This document shows positions 34,206 to 43,750 of a stretch of 64,000 nucleotides of DNA, piece after piece. Positions within the stretch are counted from its first letter, which is position 1, and each line of letters begins with the position of its first letter. The stretch comes from Chitinophaga varians (GTDB lineage Bacteria > Bacteroidota > Bacteroidia > Chitinophagales > Chitinophagaceae), in contig NZ_JABAIA010000003.1 in the NCBI RefSeq assembly GCF_012641275.1, positions 124,001-188,000 of the forward strand, in the 5' to 3' direction. Position numbers and translations under genes: made by a program. Under the pieces are notes generated by a model. That model did no database searches. It was not told where the DNA came from and was given only the letters and a program-made list of their open reading frames with translations.

Positions 34206-36476
34206 TTAAAGTTGAGCTGTTTTAAGTCTGAGGCTGTTGGACACTACGCTGACGGAGCTGAGCGCCATGGCTGCGCCGGCAATCATCGGGTCCAGCAGGA
34301 AGCCGTAGGCCGGGAACAGGATGCCGGCGGCCACCGGTATACCAATGATATTGTAGATGAAGGCCCAGAACAGGTTCTGTTTGATAGTGGCCACTGTTTT
34401 GGAAGACAGTTTCAGTGCTTTCGGGATGCTGTTCAGATCGGAAGTGATCAGCGTCATTTTGGCTACGTCCATGGCTATATCGGAACCTTTGCCCATCGCG
34501 ATGCTGACGTCTGCCTGTGCCAGCGCCTGGGAGTCGTTGATACCATCGCCTACCATCGCTACGGTTTTGCCCTGGTCCTGTAACTGTTTTACAAAAGTGG
34601 CTTTGAAGGAAGGCATTACTTCGGCGGTATACTGGGTGATGCCTACCTGTTGCGCTACCGCGGCGGCAGTTTGCTGGTTGTCGCCGGTGAGCATGTACAC
34701 TTCAATGCCCTGGCGTTGCAGCGCTGCAATGGCGGCAGCAGAGCTTTCCTTGATGCGGTCGGCGATGGCCACCACGGCAAGTATCTTTTTGTCACGGGCG
34801 AAATAGATCACTGTTTTGGCAGCTGCCTGCAGGCCCTGGGCAAGGGTAATGGATTTGTTGTCCAGTACCACGCCGTTTTCCTGCAACAGTTTTTTATTAC
34901 CGGCGAGGTAAGTCTGGCCGTTGTAGGTGCCTTTTACACCCTGACCGGTCACGCTTTCAAAAGACGCAAGAGGCACTGTGTTCACGCCCGCCTGTTGGAG
35001 ATGTTGCGCAATAGCAGCTGCCAGTGGGTGTTCTGACTGTTGTTCGAGGGCAAAGAGCACTGACTGGTCAACAGTATGTTGTTGGTCATCTACATATAAA
35101 AGATCGGTCACAACTGGTTTGCCTTCTGTGATGGTACCGGTTTTATCGAGGATAACGGCATTCACTTTATGCGCCAGTTCCAGGCTTTCGGCATCTTTGA
35201 TCAGGATATTGTTTTCAGCGCCCTTACCAACGCCCACCATGATGGCGGTAGGAGTGGCGAGGCCGAGGGCACATGGACAGGCTATCACCAGTACGGTCAC
35301 GGAAGTGAGCAGTGCGTGGGTGAAGGCGTTGTCGCCACCAAAGACCATCCAGGTGATGAAGGTAAGGATGGCGATACCGATGACTACGGGAACGAATATA
35401 CCGGCAATTTTGTCTACCAGTTTTTGTACCGGCGCTTTACTGCCCTGCGCCTCCTGTACCATTTTGATGATGTGTGACAGCAGGGTGTCTGCACCCACTT
35501 TATCGGCTTTAAAACGGAAGCTGCCTTTCTGGTTGATGGTGCCCGCGAAAACATTTTCGCCTTCTTTTTTCAGTACCGGTACGGGCTCACCGGTGATCAT
35601 GCTTTCGTCTACATAAGAATCACCGCCGGTAACGGTACCGTCTACCGGTATTTTTTCACCGGGTTTCACCAGCAGTACGTCATTCACTTTTACCGTAGCA
35701 ATGGGCACTTCGCGGATATCGCCGGAAGCGTCTACCAGCAGTACTGTTTTAGGCTGCAGGCCGATCAGTTTTTTGATGGCGGAAGAGGTATTGGATTTCG
35801 CTCTTTCTTCCAGCAGTTTACCCAGAGAAATAAAGGCGATCACCACGGCAGCGGCTTCGAAATACACATGGGCGTGCAATCCGCGCTGGTGCCAGAATTC
35901 AGGGTAAATGGTATTGAAGGCGCTGAACACCCAGGCAATACCGGTGCTGAGGGCCACGAGCGTGTCCATGTTAGCTTTACCGTGACGGGCCTGTTTCCAC
36001 GCGTTGACAAAGAAGCTGCGGCCCAGGAAAAACACTACGGGTGTGGCAAGCGCCATCATGATCCAGTTGCCGTAGGGCATATCCATAAAGAACATACCGA
36101 TGACGACAATGGGGAGCGACAGCACAGAAGCCCAGATAGTGCGTTGTTTCACCGCCTGATAGTGTTTCTGTTGAGCGGCTTCCTTGATCTCGTCCTGGTT
36201 TTCTTTTTCGATGACGATATCATAACCGACGCTTCTCACGGCATCGCGTAATTGTTCGGGCGTGGTAACGCCGGGATTGTATTCCACCCAGGCGGTCTGG
36301 TTGGCGAAGTTCACGCCGGCGGCGCTTACGCCCTCAACGGAGCCCAGAGTGGATTCTACGCTCACTGCGCAGGCTGCGCAGGTCATTTCCAGTACGGGAT
36401 AGGTTTCTTTAATGAGTCCTTTTTTATGTTGATGGCTGGTGGCCCTGGATGTATCGTTAAGCGTTAAGGTGGTCAT
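34206..36476 (-). CDS. copA: Cu(I)-translocating P-type ATPase
   Basis: A 756-residue P1B-1 ATPase that exports Cu(I) from the cytosol. One N-terminal HMA domain carries MTCAAC (Cys 33 and 36). The actuator TGEP is at 295-298, the ion-channel CPC at 400-402, the phosphorylation site DKTGT at 444-448 and the C-terminal hinge [16 protein letters not shown] near 630. The C-terminal channel helices carry N and Y (FIYNIIGIP) and [15 protein letters not shown], both specific for the Cu(I) subgroup. It is the first gene of a unit with the flavin reductase. A TACCTTTG -7 box and operator B lie directly upstream. Confidence 0.94.
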   Translation of the reverse strand: MTTLTLNDTSRATSHQHKKGLIKETYPVLEMTCAACAVSVESTLGSVEGVSAAGVNFANQTAWVEYNPGVTTPEQLRDAVRSVGYDIVIEKENQDEIKEAAQQKHYQAVKQRTIWASVLSLPIVVIGMFFMDMPYGNWIMMALATPVVFFLGRSFFVNAWKQARHGKANMDTLVALSTGIAWVFSAFNTIYPEFWHQRGLHAHVYFEAAAVVIAFISLGKLLEERAKSNTSSAIKKLIGLQPKTVLLVDASGDIREVPIATVKVNDVLLVKPGEKIPVDGTVTGGDSYVDESMITGEPVPVLKKEGENVFAGTINQKGSFRFKADKVGADTLLSHIIKMVQEAQGSKAPVQKLVDKIAGIFVPVVIGIAILTFITWMVFGGDNAFTHALLTSVTVLVIACPCALGLATPTAIMVGVGKGAENNILIKDAESLELAHKVNAVILDKTGTITEGKPVVTDLLYVDDQQHTVDQSVLFALEQQSEHPLAAAIAQHLQQAGVNTVPLASFESVTGQGVKGTYNGQTYLAGNKKLLQENGVVLDNKSITLAQGLQAAAKTVIYFARDKKILAVVAIADRIKESSAAAIAALQRQGIEVYMLTGDNQQTAAAVAQQVGITQYTAEVMPSFKATFVKQLQDQGKTVAMVGDGINDSQALAQADVSIAMGKGSDIAMDVAKMTLITSDLNSIPKALKLSSKTVATIKQNLFWAFIYNIIGIPVAAGILFPAYGFLLDPMIAGAAMALSSVSVVSNSLRLKTAQL

Positions 36477-36499
36477 AGTGGTCTGTTTTATAATTTTAA

Positions 36500-36560
36500 C
36501 AAAGGTACCGACAGTGGAAGGCGGTGTTGTTATATGATTAAGGATGATTTGTATATAATT
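36500..36560 (-). promoter_or_regulatory. Copper-regulon promoter and operator B
   Basis: Half-sites TTATATGATT (36530-36539) and GTATATAATT (36551-36560) repeat with a 21-bp period. After 22 nt the minus strand has a perfect -7 box, TACCTTTG (36500-36507), 23 nt before the ATPase ATG. Over a 37-bp alignment this site shares 26 bases with operator A. The distal half-site ends right at the stop codon of the regulator gene upstream. Confidence 0.7.
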
Positions 36561-36962
36561 TTAAGATGGTTTTCCGGGCATGGCCTGTATGGACTGCCTG
36601 GACTTCCGGATTTCCTTGAAATAGCCCGTATTGAGCCCCGTAGCGGCCTTAAAATGGGCCGACAGCTGACGGGCACTGTGAAATCCCAGTTTGGCTGCTA
36701 TCTGCTGAAGGGAATCGTCTGTATATACCAGCCATTCCTTTGTTTTCTCAGTGCGCAGATTTTCTATATATTTTTCCAGTGTAATATTTTCAATCGCCAG
36801 GAAAGCCTGGCAGACGGTGGCGTAGTCCAGTTGCAGCGACCGGGACACCTGTTGGGCCAGATTGAAATTTTCCGGGAACACAAAATCGCCGCCGTAGATC
36901 TTTGCTGTCAGCTGTTTTACGGCCAGGGTAATGGTTTCGGGTGTGGACGTAAGCGGTTGCAT
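36561..36962 (-). CDS. Small AraC-family regulator, likely copper-responsive
   Basis: A 133-residue protein comprising essentially an AraC C-terminal DNA-binding domain. Helix-turn-helix two is DDSLQQIAAKLGFHSARQLSAHFKAATG with the closing LNTGYFKEIRKSR; helix-turn-helix one is around FNLAQQVSRSLQLDYATVCQAFLA. There is no sensor domain; a similar small AraC type sits in front of copper or efflux genes in Bacteroidota. The gene has the same operator in front of it as the ATPase and chaperone units, suggesting autoregulation. Confidence 0.82.
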   Translation of the reverse strand: MQPLTSTPETITLAVKQLTAKIYGGDFVFPENFNLAQQVSRSLQLDYATVCQAFLAIENITLEKYIENLRTEKTKEWLVYTDDSLQQIAAKLGFHSARQLSAHFKAATGLNTGYFKEIRKSRQSIQAMPGKPS

Positions 36963-36983
36963 GTCATCAGTTTTTTATGATGA

Positions 36984-37044
36984 CAAAATTGGTGGATAGC
37001 GGGGATGGAAATGTTACACAATTACAAGAAACACTTATAAAATT
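36984..37044 (-). promoter_or_regulatory. Copper-regulon promoter and operator C
   Basis: TTACACAATT (37014-37023) and TTATAAAATT (37035-37044) repeat with a 21-bp period. On the minus strand CAATTTTG (36984-36991, one mismatch to TAnnTTTG) follows after 22 nt, identical spacing to operators A and B. The regulator ATG at 36962 lies 21 nt further on. This suggests the AraC-type protein controls its own gene. Confidence 0.65.
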
Positions 37045-37048
37045 CGAA

Positions 37049-37068
37049 CCCGGGGCAGAAGCCCCGGG
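37049..37068. repeat. GC-rich palindrome at the end of the eCIS operon
   Basis: CCCGGGGC (37049-37056) and GCCCCGGG (37061-37068) pair perfectly around AGAA. The element resembles the inverted repeats at 3186-3286. On the minus strand it is followed, 6 nt later, by a TTTT run, so it could serve as the terminator of the eCIS transcript, but its similarity to the other copies suggests a dispersed REP-like element. Confidence 0.55.
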
Positions 37069-37111
37069 CCAGGATGTCAATGTGAGTTGTTTAGAGGGAA
37101 AAGGCGAAAAT

Positions 37112-38425
37112 TTAAGATTTGCCTTCTTTCATCAGTTCACGGTGAATGGCGCTTTGCAGGTCGGCGCCTGTAAGTTCCATCCGTTGATCGCTGATGAGTT
37201 TCAGGCAGCAATGGAAGGCGATGTTGTTAATATTGGAGCCGGTCAGTTCATGATGCAGGGAAATTTGTTCGAGTGAAATACCGGAAGACAGGGTGACCCT
37301 TTCCGGGAACGCGCGGTTCCAAAGCACATGTCTTTCCGGGGCGGCAGGCACAGGAAAGTACACCACGTTCTGCATCCTACGCAGAAAAGCCTCGTCCATA
37401 TTGCCTTTGAAATTGGAGGCCAGGATAATCAGGCCGTCATAGCTTTCTATACGTTGCAGCAGATAGCCTACCTCCTGGTTGGCGTATTTATCATGGGCGT
37501 CCCGGATCTCTGTTCTTTTGCCGAAGAGGGCGTCCGCTTCATCAAAGAACAGTATCCAGTTTTTTCTTTCTGCCCTGTCAAAAATGCGCGACAGGTTTTT
37601 TTCTGTCTCCCCGATATATTTGGACACTACTTTGGACAAATCTATCCGGAACACGTCGCGCTGGGTGTATTTGCCCAGCAGGGTGGCGGCCATGGTTTTG
37701 CCGGTGCCGGGAGGGCCGTGGAACAGTGCGCAGTAGCCTCTTTTTACTTTTTTGATCATCTGCCAGTCATCCAGCAGGGTGCGGTGATGTATTACCCATT
37801 GTTCTATTTCCCGTATTTGTTGTAAAGTATTCTCCTGCAATACAAGATCGCTCCATAACAGGTCGGTGGTGATATATTCTGCGGCAAACTCCGGAGAAAA
37901 GCGCGGGTGGCTGACACGGCCGGTAAGCCAGTAGTCAAGGGTTTCTGCAGCGAGCAATAATTGTCCTGCCATCACGGGTTCGCCTATGTTCACCGGCTCA
38001 ATGCTCAGGGTGCCCTGACGGAAAAAGCGGCTTTGGTACAGCAGGCTGCCCTGGAGGTCTGTCCGTTTGTCCGGGTCATTGCCTGCCAGCACGAACAACA
38101 GCGTTTCGCCGGTGGGCAACATGCCCCGGTGATGCTGGGATTTGATGCCGCCAAAGGGAATAAAATCTCCTCCTTCGGGGATATATTCCCGGAGAATTTC
38201 TTCAAAGAACCCTGGCTGCAAATGCGGGGCCAGTGCCAGTAGCAGGGCGACGAACTCCGGTGCGTCGGGTTGTGCTTCTTCCATCCAGGTGGCGAAAGGG
38301 GAGCCGTCATGTACATAGGCATCGGCGTTGATCGTTACACTGGTGGCTTTGCCAAAATGGAGTGCCAGCCTTCCCAGGATGTATTCCCGGAGGTATTGCA
38401 GGGGTATATGAAAAGAGGTGTTCAT
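37112..38425 (-). CDS. eCIS AAA+ ATPase (Afp15/Pvc15-like)
   Basis: A 437-residue AAA+ ATPase of the type that is a standard component of eCIS operons. The N-terminal 200 residues are specific to the family. The ATPase core has Walker A HGPPGTGKT (about 236-244), Walker B ILFFDEADALFGKRTE (about 291-306), sensor 1 LASNF and arginine-finger region FLRRMQNV. In Afp and PVC systems this protein is needed for assembly of long particles but is not part of the finished structure. It closes the operon, 1 nt after the immunity-like gene. Confidence 0.92.
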   Translation of the reverse strand: MNTSFHIPLQYLREYILGRLALHFGKATSVTINADAYVHDGSPFATWMEEAQPDAPEFVALLLALAPHLQPGFFEEILREYIPEGGDFIPFGGIKSQHHRGMLPTGETLLFVLAGNDPDKRTDLQGSLLYQSRFFRQGTLSIEPVNIGEPVMAGQLLLAAETLDYWLTGRVSHPRFSPEFAAEYITTDLLWSDLVLQENTLQQIREIEQWVIHHRTLLDDWQMIKKVKRGYCALFHGPPGTGKTMAATLLGKYTQRDVFRIDLSKVVSKYIGETEKNLSRIFDRAERKNWILFFDEADALFGKRTEIRDAHDKYANQEVGYLLQRIESYDGLIILASNFKGNMDEAFLRRMQNVVYFPVPAAPERHVLWNRAFPERVTLSSGISLEQISLHHELTGSNINNIAFHCCLKLISDQRMELTGADLQSAIHRELMKEGKS

Positions 38426-38426
38426 T

Positions 38427-38984
38427 TTATATCAGTTGTGTGAGGAGTATCAACTGTTCCCTGAGTTTCATCTTTTGGAGGTTTTCTTCATTCATTTCTC
38501 CGCCAAGGGCGATGGCGGGCACAAAGGCAAAACATTCGTCAAACGCCGGTGGACCGAGCCGTTTCAGCGCTTTTTCATATAGCTTCTGATAGAACAGTTC
38601 ATTAGCGGGTCTTTTGTCGCCAATGGTATAGTTCATGATGATTTCCAGCGGCACGTTCTGCAGGGAAGACACATCGAGATATACAGGATCGAAGAAAAGA
38701 TATTCATCTCCCTGTTTAAAGAACACAGTGCCTAATCCGGTGCGCAGCACGGCCACAGCGTTTTTGTACTGCTCTCCCAGTTTCGGCAGAATGTCCGTAT
38801 AGTCGTCGGGGTTAACGGTCCAGATAAAACCATTTCCAAACGAGCAGATACCGCTGTTCTTCCAGATATCGAGGAGGAAACCCGGCACGAGCGACGCATA
38901 TTTTTCCTGCACCGCAGGAGCGATGGCGGGAAAGGCGCCTTTGTCGGGTGGCAGGTTTGCCAGAAAGGTATCGATCTGTTGCAT
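38427..38984 (-). CDS. Tdi1-like immunity protein (GAD-like plus DUF1851)
   Basis: A 185-residue protein. The first ~110 residues resemble a GAD-like domain (YASLVPGFLLDIWKNSGICSFGNGFIWTVNPDDY is a typical core, split here by reading length). The C-terminal part, GPPAFDECFAFVPAIALGGE ... NLQKMKLREQLILLTQL, matches DUF1851, the Tdi1 C-terminal domain. GAD-like plus DUF1851 is the architecture of Tdi1, the immunity protein that neutralises the Tde1 DNase of the Agrobacterium type VI system. The gene immediately follows the putative nuclease-bearing DUF4157 protein (11 nt) and precedes the ATPase. A protective function against that protein is therefore likely but inferred. Confidence 0.8.
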   Translation of the reverse strand: MQQIDTFLANLPPDKGAFPAIAPAVQEKYASLVPGFLLDIWKNSGICSFGNGFIWTVNPDDYTDILPKLGEQYKNAVAVLRTGLGTVFFKQGDEYLFFDPVYLDVSSLQNVPLEIIMNYTIGDKRPANELFYQKLYEKALKRLGPPAFDECFAFVPAIALGGEMNEENLQKMKLREQLILLTQLI

Positions 38985-38995
38985 ATGATTTTACG

Positions 38996-41900
38996 TTAGG
39001 ATAATGTTACGTTTATTTTCGCTGTTTCCTGTGCTTTAGGATCTACTTTTTTGATTTTATCGAGGATGAGCGGGATCTTGTTGACCCAGCCCGGACCGAT
39101 AATGGAATTAACGCGGGAAAGGCCGGAGGCTTTGGCAAATTCATCGTCGTACCCGCCTGCGACCTGGTCTATGACATGAAGCTTGGCTTTGCCTTTCATA
39201 TCGGCATCCGCCAGTTTTTCTGCGTCGGCAGGTGTTTTCCCGGCTGCTATGTACTGGTTTTTCAGGTTGGTCCATTCCAGCGTTCTTTCGCGCCGCATGG
39301 CCCTGGTGCCTTGTTTGCTCCTGCCTATCTGTTCAAAGGTGTTTCTGTTTCTGAGCCAGATCAGGATCGTCATGTTGTTTAATGCGTTCTTTTGCATTTC
39401 GAGCTGATCGTCGAATTCTTTATGTTCCACCGGCGTGGTCAGGCTGCTGCGGTTAAAGACGATGGCCACGTTTTCCATGGTCTGTTGTGTGCCGCCTTTC
39501 ATCTGGCTGAATGCAGCGGCGAGCTTTTTGAATTCGGCTTCAATATCATTTTTCTGTTTTGTTACTTTCGCCGGATCATCGCCGGGATCATTGGCTTTCA
39601 GTTTGGCGATATTGTCGAAAGCGCTCCTGGCCGCACCGATGTAAGGCCCGTTTTCCGGTATGGCGGCCAGCTCATTGAGATAGTCGGTCACCAGCTTGGG
39701 CCTGGAATTCACATACAGGTTCGCATTGGCATCTTTGCCTTTAAAGCTGATCGTATGCGATTCCCCGTCTTTGGCGGTAAAGCCCTGTGTAACGCCCAGC
39801 CAGCCCAATACTTTGTTTTTGATGCCACCCAGCAGTTTTTTCCCGCCTGCCACGATCCAGTCCACCAGCTTGTCCATGGCCTTGTCTACCGGTGCGCGCA
39901 GCTTTTTGATGATCTCCACTACCTTATCGGATATTTTGCCCAGTCCGAGGAAATTGGCGAGGAAACTAATAGCCATTTTCAACAGGCCTCCCAGCACGTT
40001 TTCCACGGCATTGGCTGCTTTGCTGATATTGCCGCTGGCTATTTCCACGATGCTGTTGACAACGGCCATGCCTACCTGTGCTATCTGTTTGATCTTCTGG
40101 ATGACAAACATGATGGTGTCATAAATAGCAAGGATAGCCTGTATGAATGCGCCGGCAGGGTTGAGGCTGGAGAGCAGTTTAACGATGGCTTTCTGCACTA
40201 CGGTGACCGTTACAAACGTGGTGACTTCCTGGATGAACTGGGATTTCAGTTCTTCTATCTTGTCCTGTATTTTGTCCCATGCTGCGGCGGGGCCTTCGGT
40301 GACGAGTGTTTTTAGTATATCGAAACCTGTTTCCAGCGCGGCCACGGCTGTTTCACCGAGGGCTTTCACCAGTTTCACGCGGAAGTTCTGCCAGGTGAGG
40401 CCGAATACGGAGAGTCCCAGTTTCAGCAGTTCTTTCAGGGAGAAGGACTGTGGTATATACAGGTTGGCGCCTTCGAGAGAGCCGAGCAGCCAGCTTATCA
40501 GCGCGTTCTTCAGCCAGGTGCCGATGCGGTCTTTAAACTGGTTGAAGCCTTTCTTCACGGCGTTGATCAGGTGTCCGACGAAGACCATCGGTTTTTCGAT
40601 GATGCTGCGGAAGGCGCTGCGTACCTTGGACAGGTAAGGCATAGCGCCCGGGGCCACCACGGAGAAGATGATCTCGAGCAGGTCGAAGATGGTGTTGAAA
40701 GCCCAGTTAAAGAAGGCGGAAGCGAAGCTGCCGAACACGCTGAATACTTTCCTGAACAGGTTGGGCAGCACAATGAAGTCCATCACTTCCAGTGACTTCA
40801 GCATGGCGATGAACTGTCCAGGGAAGCTGGTCACCATTGTTATCAGGCCTTTCATGGCTTTCTGGAACCAGTCGAAAGCCCGTTGTATGGCATTGCCTTT
40901 TTTGATGTTCTCCCAGATGTCCTGCCGTCCGATCATCTTCATGAAACCACCGATGAGGGTATCGGCGTTGCGGGGCACTGTTTCGCCGGTGATGGGGTTG
41001 GTGCCCAGCACGGCGCAGAGCAGGTCAAATCCGGGCGCTCTGGCGGCCAGTTCAGCCAGCGGTTTCAGCACGGCATCGCGGATGAACTGCATAATGGCCT
41101 GGAAGATACTTTTGATAAAGTCGATGATATCGTTCACCGGTTTGGTGAAGATGGCCACGGCTCTTTCCCAGGTACGCACCGGGTGCAGGATGATATCGAG
41201 GAAGTCAAGATCGTCCATGAACTGTTTGACGGCGGATTTGACTTCACCCATGAGACCGGAGAAGCGTTTCAGTTGCTGTTCCACCCAGCTGCCGGCTTTC
41301 TCGAATACGTTGTATTTGTCAAGTGCCTGTGTGATCAGGTGGCCGCCGGGCAGGAATTCCACGATGGCCCGCAGGATGTTGGCGGCGCTGCGGTCGGCAG
41401 ATTCACCGTTGATCGGGTTCACGCCTATCACGATGGTGAACATGCGGTAGCCGGGAATATGATAGGCTTTTTCCGCGAGCCAGTCGAGCACGTCTTGCCA
41501 TGACGGGATGTCGATGCCGAGGAACCGTTGTATCTGCGGCGCCATGGCGGTAGCGGTGGGTGCTGCCATGGCTGGTTTGGCGGCTTCGGTTTTGGTGGCT
41601 TCCGCACGTTGTATGCTTTGTCCCTGTTGTATGGTATGGGTCAGCTCATGTGCCAGCAGGTGTTTGCCTGCCGGTGCTTCGGGCTGATATTGGTTATGGT
41701 TAAAGAAGATGTGGTTCTGGTAGGTGAAGGCTTTGGCGCCCAGCTGATTGTTGAGCTGTGCCGATTCCGGCCCTGTATGGATACGTACGTTGCTGAAATC
41801 AGCATTGAACCGTGTTTCCATAAAACTCCGTGTATCGTCTGATAACGTGAATCCGCCGGCGCTCTGTTGACGGATGCCTTCCCCGATTTCGTTGGTGGCG

Positions 41901-42283
41901 GTGATGGGCGTGCCTTCTCCTTTTCGTTGCAGGATTTTTTCTTCTTTCTTTTGAATCTTTTTTTCGTCCCGTTTGGTGCGGATTTTTTTACTGTCTTTGT
42001 GTTTGGCTTGTATGCCTGGTTTTTCTTCTTTTTTGGTTTGTATTTTCCTGCCTGCGGAAACGCTGGCTGCCGGCTTGTCGGCGGGCATGCGCATCACTTT
42101 GTCGGCCATGTTGTCTGCTTCTTTTTCCGCAGGGTCGTTGGGGCTGCCTACTTTCAGCTTGGTTTGTACCGGGGGCATGGCAGGCGCAAAAAAGGGCTTC
42201 TCTTCATTTTTCAATGAAGGCGCGCTTTTGGGGGCTTTTTGTGCGGCAGACGTTTTGGGGGCCGCATCTGCACCTGCTTTCAT
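38996..42283 (-). CDS. DUF4157 eCIS cargo protein with C-terminal Ntox15-like nuclease domain
   Basis: A 1095-residue payload candidate. Residues 1-145 are low-complexity Lys/Pro/Ala-rich and include the QTKLKVGSPNDPAEKEADNM lead typical of DUF4157 proteins. The DUF4157 domain (eCIS core, about 144-222) has VRIHTGPESAQLNNQLGAKA and the zincin motif HELTH at 212-216. From 255 to about 840 come long amphipathic and hydrophobic helices, including two copies of a PG-x5-V(I/L)G-x-NPI-x-GE motif near 280 and 415. The C-terminal ~60 residues read KLHVIDQVAGGYDDEF ... VNSIIGPGW, matching the Ntox15 pattern (HxxD with His 1036 and Asp 1039, AGG, VNxxIGxxW) of Tde-type DNases. The next gene is Tdi1-like. 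Nuclease activity is predicted, not shown. Confidence 0.83.
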   Translation of the reverse strand: MKAGADAAPKTSAAQKAPKSAPSLKNEEKPFFAPAMPPVQTKLKVGSPNDPAEKEADNMADKVMRMPADKPAASVSAGRKIQTKKEEKPGIQAKHKDSKKIRTKRDEKKIQKKEEKILQRKGEGTPITATNEIGEGIRQQSAGGFTLSDDTRSFMETRFNADFSNVRIHTGPESAQLNNQLGAKAFTYQNHIFFNHNQYQPEAPAGKHLLAHELTHTIQQGQSIQRAEATKTEAAKPAMAAPTATAMAPQIQRFLGIDIPSWQDVLDWLAEKAYHIPGYRMFTIVIGVNPINGESADRSAANILRAIVEFLPGGHLITQALDKYNVFEKAGSWVEQQLKRFSGLMGEVKSAVKQFMDDLDFLDIILHPVRTWERAVAIFTKPVNDIIDFIKSIFQAIMQFIRDAVLKPLAELAARAPGFDLLCAVLGTNPITGETVPRNADTLIGGFMKMIGRQDIWENIKKGNAIQRAFDWFQKAMKGLITMVTSFPGQFIAMLKSLEVMDFIVLPNLFRKVFSVFGSFASAFFNWAFNTIFDLLEIIFSVVAPGAMPYLSKVRSAFRSIIEKPMVFVGHLINAVKKGFNQFKDRIGTWLKNALISWLLGSLEGANLYIPQSFSLKELLKLGLSVFGLTWQNFRVKLVKALGETAVAALETGFDILKTLVTEGPAAAWDKIQDKIEELKSQFIQEVTTFVTVTVVQKAIVKLLSSLNPAGAFIQAILAIYDTIMFVIQKIKQIAQVGMAVVNSIVEIASGNISKAANAVENVLGGLLKMAISFLANFLGLGKISDKVVEIIKKLRAPVDKAMDKLVDWIVAGGKKLLGGIKNKVLGWLGVTQGFTAKDGESHTISFKGKDANANLYVNSRPKLVTDYLNELAAIPENGPYIGAARSAFDNIAKLKANDPGDDPAKVTKQKNDIEAEFKKLAAAFSQMKGGTQQTMENVAIVFNRSSLTTPVEHKEFDDQLEMQKNALNNMTILIWLRNRNTFEQIGRSKQGTRAMRRERTLEWTNLKNQYIAAGKTPADAEKLADADMKGKAKLHVIDQVAGGYDDEFAKASGLSRVNSIIGPGWVNKIPLILDKIKKVDPKAQETAKINVTLS

Positions 42284-42301
42284 TCCTGTTGGTTTAATCG
42301 G

Positions 42302-43732
42302 TTATATCCATTCTGTCCAGATCATTTTATGCGGGGTATAAGGCAGTATCACCATGTTATAGCCCCATGGCAGGTCGGGCAACAGCCATTCGTCATAGCT
42401 TTCCCGTTCTACCTGCAACAACCAGTTGCCGTCGTTTTCACGGACAGACAGTTTGCCCGGCCGCCGGAGGAAACTCGCCTGCAGCCCGTCGGGACTGGTG
42501 TTTTTCAGGGCAGGCCAGTTGCTGATCACCATTTTAAGGAGACTGGCAGCTTCTTCCTGGTGTGCCTGTTCTATGACGGTGATTCTTTCCATCGTTTGCG
42601 ACAACGGGATACCACAGAGTATTTTGTTCAGCACCATTTCTTCTTCGCCGATGTCTGTGCGGCCGGTGGCCAGCCATTCCAGCAGGGCGGCGGCATAGCC
42701 GGGGCGTAGCAGCGTTTTGTCATCGGCTGCCCCGCAGTATTGCAGGAACCGGCTGATAAAAGGCGCCAGCAATACCAGTCCTGCATTATGTATATAGTAA
42801 CCGTCCGTGATGGCGGCAGTATGTTTTTCTTCCGGAGGAGGGGAGGTGTTTGTTTTTGCTTTTAGGGAGATGACCGCCTGTTGTTCCAGTTGCTGCTGCA
42901 CCAGGGCCTGTAACGGACCGGGAAGGTTCTCCTGCACTAGTGTTTGCAGCATTGACAGACCGGCCGGCAGCAGGCTGCTCAGCGCGCTGGCGATCAGGGT
43001 TGCTTCAGCAAGAGCGGTTTGTTCCTGCGCAAGGATGTCCAGTTGCCATTTACGTATAGCCTGCCCTGTTATATCCCGCGTGCGGGGTATATACTGCTGT
43101 AATGTTGTAATGGCAGCTAACGTAGCAGTATACACGTCCGGAGCAATCTGTTGCAGCAGTTGTTGCTGCCAGTCTGCCGGAAACTGCGCTGCCAGGCGTT
43201 CCCGTGCCACAGGGACTGTTCTCAGTATATGCAATAGCTGCGTAATCGGTGGATGGGGTGCAAAAAAAATGTTGAGCATAACACCCTTCCATTCCCTGGC
43301 CCTGTCCGGCAATACCCACCAGGGATATACGCCATGCAGGAGAAAATGGAAGAGTATTTGCTCAACATTCCGATGATCGGCACTTTGTGCTTCTCTTCTT
43401 TTTCTATTTTTTATCCTTATTACGTCGGAGGTAGTGGAAGATACTTCTCCTGAAAGGAGCGGTATCTTTTGCGCAAGGGTTGCTTTCAACTGCTGCGCTA
43501 CAGCGTCTGTGAACAGCTGCCGGAAATTGCCCGTCCGCAGGTCGTCAACGCTGATACTAAGATAATCAAAAATCAGATCATCTTCTAAAAAATCATAGGG
43601 CGCCAGCACTTTTTCAATGGCGGGCAGCAGCTCATTTTCACACAGGGCAGACAGCTCACGCTGTAGTTGCAGCGCCTGCGATTCCGGACCGTTGAAAGTC
43701 ACGTCTACCAGCTGTTTTTGAATGAGATGCAT
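42302..43732 (-). CDS. eCIS tape-measure-type protein (Afp14-like, CIS_TMP)
   Basis: A 476-residue protein. The opening MHLIQKQLVDVTFNGPESQA and the next segment LLPAIEKVLAPYDFLED with IDDLRTGNFRQLF match the contractile-injection-system tape measure family, which starts with a short HxIxK...D strand and a Leu-rich helix. The rest is helical with many Gln/Leu repeats, as expected for a length ruler, and ends in a beta-rich, probably baseplate-contacting segment. It lies 18 nt from the 1089-aa gene and 18 nt before the cargo gene. A tape measure sets tube length; at 476 residues it would predict a particle shorter than those with Afp14 proteins of larger size. Confidence 0.75.
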   Translation of the reverse strand: MHLIQKQLVDVTFNGPESQALQLQRELSALCENELLPAIEKVLAPYDFLEDDLIFDYLSISVDDLRTGNFRQLFTDAVAQQLKATLAQKIPLLSGEVSSTTSDVIRIKNRKRREAQSADHRNVEQILFHFLLHGVYPWWVLPDRAREWKGVMLNIFFAPHPPITQLLHILRTVPVARERLAAQFPADWQQQLLQQIAPDVYTATLAAITTLQQYIPRTRDITGQAIRKWQLDILAQEQTALAEATLIASALSSLLPAGLSMLQTLVQENLPGPLQALVQQQLEQQAVISLKAKTNTSPPPEEKHTAAITDGYYIHNAGLVLLAPFISRFLQYCGAADDKTLLRPGYAAALLEWLATGRTDIGEEEMVLNKILCGIPLSQTMERITVIEQAHQEEAASLLKMVISNWPALKNTSPDGLQASFLRRPGKLSVRENDGNWLLQVERESYDEWLLPDLPWGYNMVILPYTPHKMIWTEWI

Positions 43733-43750
43733 ATTTATCTGGTTATTGGT

